Positions 61,790 to 64,000 of a stretch of 64,000 nt of DNA are shown here, one piece after another. How positions within the stretch are numbered: position 1 is the stretch's first letter; the number at the start of each line of letters is the position of its first letter. Source of the DNA: Caldilineaceae bacterium (GTDB lineage Bacteria; Chloroflexota; Anaerolineae; Caldilineales; Caldilineaceae); assembly GCA_020634755.1 (NCBI GenBank), contig JACKBC010000026.1:1-64000 (forward strand), written 5' to 3'. Below the pieces are notes generated by a model. That model was not told where the DNA came from. It searched no databases and worked only from the letters and a program-made list of their open reading frames with translations. The position numbers were made by a program, and so were the translations under genes.

Positions 61790-61880
61790 CATTTCTCTGT
61801 TGTTATAAATGGTGCTTGCTGTGATTGGACGAAAACAGCCCTCTTCCTGCTTCTGTACCCGCCACAGCGTCCACTTTAGT

Positions 61881-61958
61881 CTCTGTCCGTAAATTCGCTG
61901 TGCGGCCGCGCACTGCTATAGAGCGCGGCTAGAATTCACAACCGAATTTACGGAAAGT
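61881..61958 (+). repeat. Dispersed repeat family A, copy 3
   Basis: Begins TCTGTCCGTAAATTCGC and ends CAACCGAATTTACGG, as in copies 1 and 2; the middle differs (a GC-rich hairpin GCCGCGCACTGC...GCGCGGC). It touches the stop region of the RRM gene (61961). Confidence 0.6.
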
Positions 61959-61960
61959 TC

Positions 61961-62320
61961 TTAGTAGTCGTTACGATAGTTGTCGCGGCGCCCGCGTTGC
62001 CCATCGCGTTGACGGTCCCCGCCGCCGCGGAAACCGCGGTTGTCACCACCAAAGTTCCGGCCTCGGTTCTCGCGATTTTCGCGCGGACGCGCAATGTTCA
62101 CAACAAGTGCTCGCCCCTGAAAGTCTGCCCCGTTCATGGCCTGAATCGCGGCTTCAGCTTCAGACTGAATCGGCATTTCCACAAAACAGAAGCCCCGGGA
62201 ACGCCCACTGAATTTATCAGTGATAATTGCCACAGAGTCTACGGTGCCGAAGGCATTAAATGCTTGCTGAACATCCCCTTCGGTCGCGCCAAAAGATAAA
62301 TTGCCAACGTACAGTTTCAC
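61961..62320 (-). CDS. RRM-domain RNA-binding protein
   Basis: 119 residues from a GTG at 62320 with AAAGGA at good spacing; a TTG five codons upstream overlaps that ribosome site. One RRM: RNP2 is LYVGNLSF (residues 3-10), RNP1 is RGFCFVEM. The tail after residue 80 is RGG-like and rich in Arg, Gly, Asp and Asn. The small RRM proteins of bacteria (as in cyanobacteria and Chloroflexota) are often cold-induced and bind mRNA. The next gene upstream on the same strand is a cold-shock protein, which supports that role. Confidence 0.92.
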   Translation of the reverse strand: MKLYVGNLSFGATEGDVQQAFNAFGTVDSVAIITDKFSGRSRGFCFVEMPIQSEAEAAIQAMNGADFQGRALVVNIARPRENRENRGRNFGGDNRGFRGGGDRQRDGQRGRRDNYRNDY

Positions 62321-62385
62321 AGTCGTTCCTTTCAAATAACTAATTTGCCTAAATGTCTATCCGTAGATGTTCTACGGTAATTACC

Positions 62386-62475
62386 ATCAGTCCATCGCAA
62401 CGGTGTTGGTGATATCGGCAGCGGTTTCGGCTGGCGAATCCGGCTTCATCTAGCGCCCTTGCGATCTACTGACTA
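62386..62475 (-). repeat. Dispersed repeat family E, copy 4 (reverse)
   Basis: Read on the minus strand it starts near GTCAGTAGATCGCAAGGGCG and ends CACCAACACCGTTGCGATGG, in the same block order as copies 1 and 3. It lies between the RRM and cold-shock genes; 62476-62652 shows nothing else. Confidence 0.5.
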
Positions 62476-62652
62476 TACTTGGCTTCGGCACAGTTGGCCC
62501 GTGCCCCACTTTGTGAAGAGAATGTGCCACTTAGGCTTTTCCAGAGCGAAGCGTACTGTGATGGATAACTATTTTTCTGGAATGGCCTTAATTCAATACA
62601 CATGACGAGAAACAGAGAACCTCTTCTCAACTTTGCCTAGCCGCAGTAAACA

Positions 62653-62865
62653 CTACACTTTCTCAACGTTGGCAGCTGCCGGCCCCTTAGGACCATCTTC
62701 AATAGTGAAGGTAACGCGTTGCCCCTCAGTCAAGCTACGGAATCCTGTGGTAGAGATGGCAGAATGATGCACAAAGACATCTTTGCCACCGCCGTCACGC
62801 TCAATGAATCCATACCCTTTTTGATCGTTGAACCATTTTACAGTGCCGCTCAATTTTTCACTCAT
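62653..62865 (-). CDS. Cold-shock protein (CspA family)
   Basis: A 70-residue single-OB-fold RNA chaperone. RNP1 'KGYGFIERD' and RNP2 'VFVHHSAI' are both present, with the start MSEKLSGTVKWFNDQ typical of the family. The ATG at 62865 is preceded by a duplicated ribosome-site-like AGCAAGGAG (two copies 18 bp apart). The leader is long and could be structured, as in other csp genes, but no cold box was recognised. Upstream of the RRM gene on the same strand. Confidence 0.95.
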   Translation of the reverse strand: MSEKLSGTVKWFNDQKGYGFIERDGGGKDVFVHHSAISTTGFRSLTEGQRVTFTIEDGPKGPAAANVEKV

Positions 62866-64000
62866 GGGCTTTTCTCCTTGCTGTCCGGTCGGCTCCTTGC
62901 TATTGGTGCACCAAATTCAATACTGTATTCAGCAACATCTTTAGGAAGCGCACTGTTTGCGCCCCTATATCAGAAAGGCTGGATACAATATTTGCTATTT
63001 TGTGTGGTGGGATTCGTATAAAATTACCCGCTGCAGTTACCGACCGTCACGCCATGGTCATGCTGCACGCAACAATGCACTATCCAATACTCCATGTAGC
63101 CCACTTCTTTGGCAGCATAACACCAATATCCTGTTGACGTGTGGTTCATTTTCGAAGAGGGTGGCGCTAAAAACCGGGGTTGCATCCGAATATACTCAAG
63201 GCTGGTAAAAACGAGAAAACCTGACGCCAGTTGCAAGTGGGTGGTGGATCCTCATTTAGGGCAGAAATAAGTATGCGGATTTCTAGCATCCGAAACTGAA
63301 CTCTTGACGTCTTGTAATCGCCATTATAATCCAAGAGTTGCCTACCGTCAATGGGCATGCAGCTTGATCAAGCGGGAGAACGCTAAATTGTTTGCAAATC
63401 ATATTGAAAACGTAGGTTTCCGACACGACAGCACAACACATGCAGGGTTATCACATACTTTGCGTAAACTTAAACATATGGAAAAACTGTTGTCTTTGAA
63501 CGTTTATTTTTAATAAACGGCGGCTACCAGAGTGAAACCTCACGAATATCACCTCTATCAATCACAATAAATCCTATTGCATATTTGTCAGAATTGAATT
63601 CATACAGTATAAACTTAATAAAAGTTTCGATAAGTATCGAAATTTTTTCGTTCTTTCAGTTTGTATACCCATTTAAGCTTTTCCAAAGATTAAAATAGAC
63701 AATTTTGATAGGAAAAGCTGGCGGCATTTCAGCAGAATGATTAGGTTTCGTTGACATTTGAACCCCACTAATTGAAATCGATGTCTGCTAAAGGAAACCG
63801 GCTCAAGCCGGTTCGCATGTAGCGCGCTTTAGCGTACTTTGGCAAGTAGACTGGCGTTTCAACGCTAGGCATTACGGAATGTCAACAGACCCTCACTTAC
63901 AATGTCAGCTCTACTGGAATAGCCCCAAAGCAGTGTACCCATTCAAACCTGCAATTATACTCAGCGCGAAATGAACACCGGCGTTTCGTTACGCCAGTGG
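62866..64000. other. Gene-free right end with second 137-bp MITE
   Basis: About 1.1 kb. It is AT-rich at 63500-63720 and contains only short ORFs without homology. The sole recognisable feature is the family D MITE at 63750-63886. The sequence 63887-64000 shows nothing I can assign. Confidence 0.5.
63750..63886 (+). mobile_element. 137-bp MITE (family D), copy 2
   Basis: Same ends (GTTGACATTTG / GAATGTCAAC) and the same length as 42717-42853, with an internal pair (AAACCGGCTCAAGCCGGTT) and 'GCGCGCTTTAGCGTACTTTGG' in register. The outer flanks also share AGG-CCCT-like bases, so the true ends may be a few bases further out. Confidence 0.8.

Noticed and set aside
62957..63513. Several ORFs of 60-100 codons at the right end
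   Set aside because: They lack ribosome sites, homology and codon bias and lie on both strands in low-complexity DNA.

Overview
The window looks like chromosomal DNA of a Chloroflexota bacterium, probably Anaerolineae or Caldilineae-like. This is inferred from gene content (UPF0182 membrane protein, HtrA with a PepSY-like tail, poxvirus-type topoisomerase IB, Lhr-type helicase, Tat-exported peptide-binding lipoprotein), moderately high GC in the core genes, and many short dispersed repeats. No rRNA, tRNA, CRISPR array or intact transposase gene was recognised.

Layout. 1-5940 (minus): end of a peptide ABC importer operon and a half-size ABC exporter. 6183-9926: a lower-GC accessory patch with a RelE-like toxin-antitoxin pair, a 131-bp MITE, two truncated VOC genes, a methyltransferase and a HAD phosphatase. 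9985-17774 (minus): topoisomerase IB, DUF389 protein, a second ABC exporter behind a 43-bp palindrome, a Phd/VapC module, a nucleoside-sugar-type dehydrogenase and an MFS exporter. 17997-23871 (minus): SGNH hydrolase, McrB-type GTPase/ATPase, Gfo/Idh/MocA oxidoreductase and McrC nuclease in one compact run, i.e. a McrBC restriction system with a metabolic gene lodged between its two subunits. 24357-28603 (plus): polyamine importer potD-B-C-A, with repeats in two of its gaps. 28739-31618 (minus): M16 protease lipoprotein. 32457-39180 (plus): four-gene cluster of a secreted/membrane GATase-like protein, ABC ATPase, ABC-2 permease with an extra external domain, and a Gln/Gly-rich coiled-coil membrane protein.

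39399-42546: uracil-DNA glycosylase lacking the Fe-S cysteines, DegT aminotransferase and GT2 glycosyltransferase. 42717-44987: AT-rich island with a MITE and a Sll1717-type P-loop ATPase, probably acquired. 44988-51381 (plus): very large Lhr-type helicase, a small helix/RHH-like protein plus HNH nuclease bicistron, and a cupin. 51398-53404 (minus): TlpA-like thioredoxin and 6-phosphogluconate dehydrogenase. 54237-61681 (plus): FecR-like membrane protein, UPF0182, HtrA and aldo/keto reductase. 61961-62865 (minus): RRM protein and cold-shock protein. The last 1.1 kb has no convincing gene but carries a second copy of the 137-bp MITE.

The most striking feature is the density of repeats: at least five dispersed families with inverted ends recur inside 64 kb, and a separate short palindromic repeat appears to have been accepted in frame inside Lhr and McrB and perhaps other proteins. 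The best candidates for under-described biology are the McrB/MocA/McrC operon, the AT-rich ATPase island, the RHH-HNH pair and the four-gene ABC-2 cluster.
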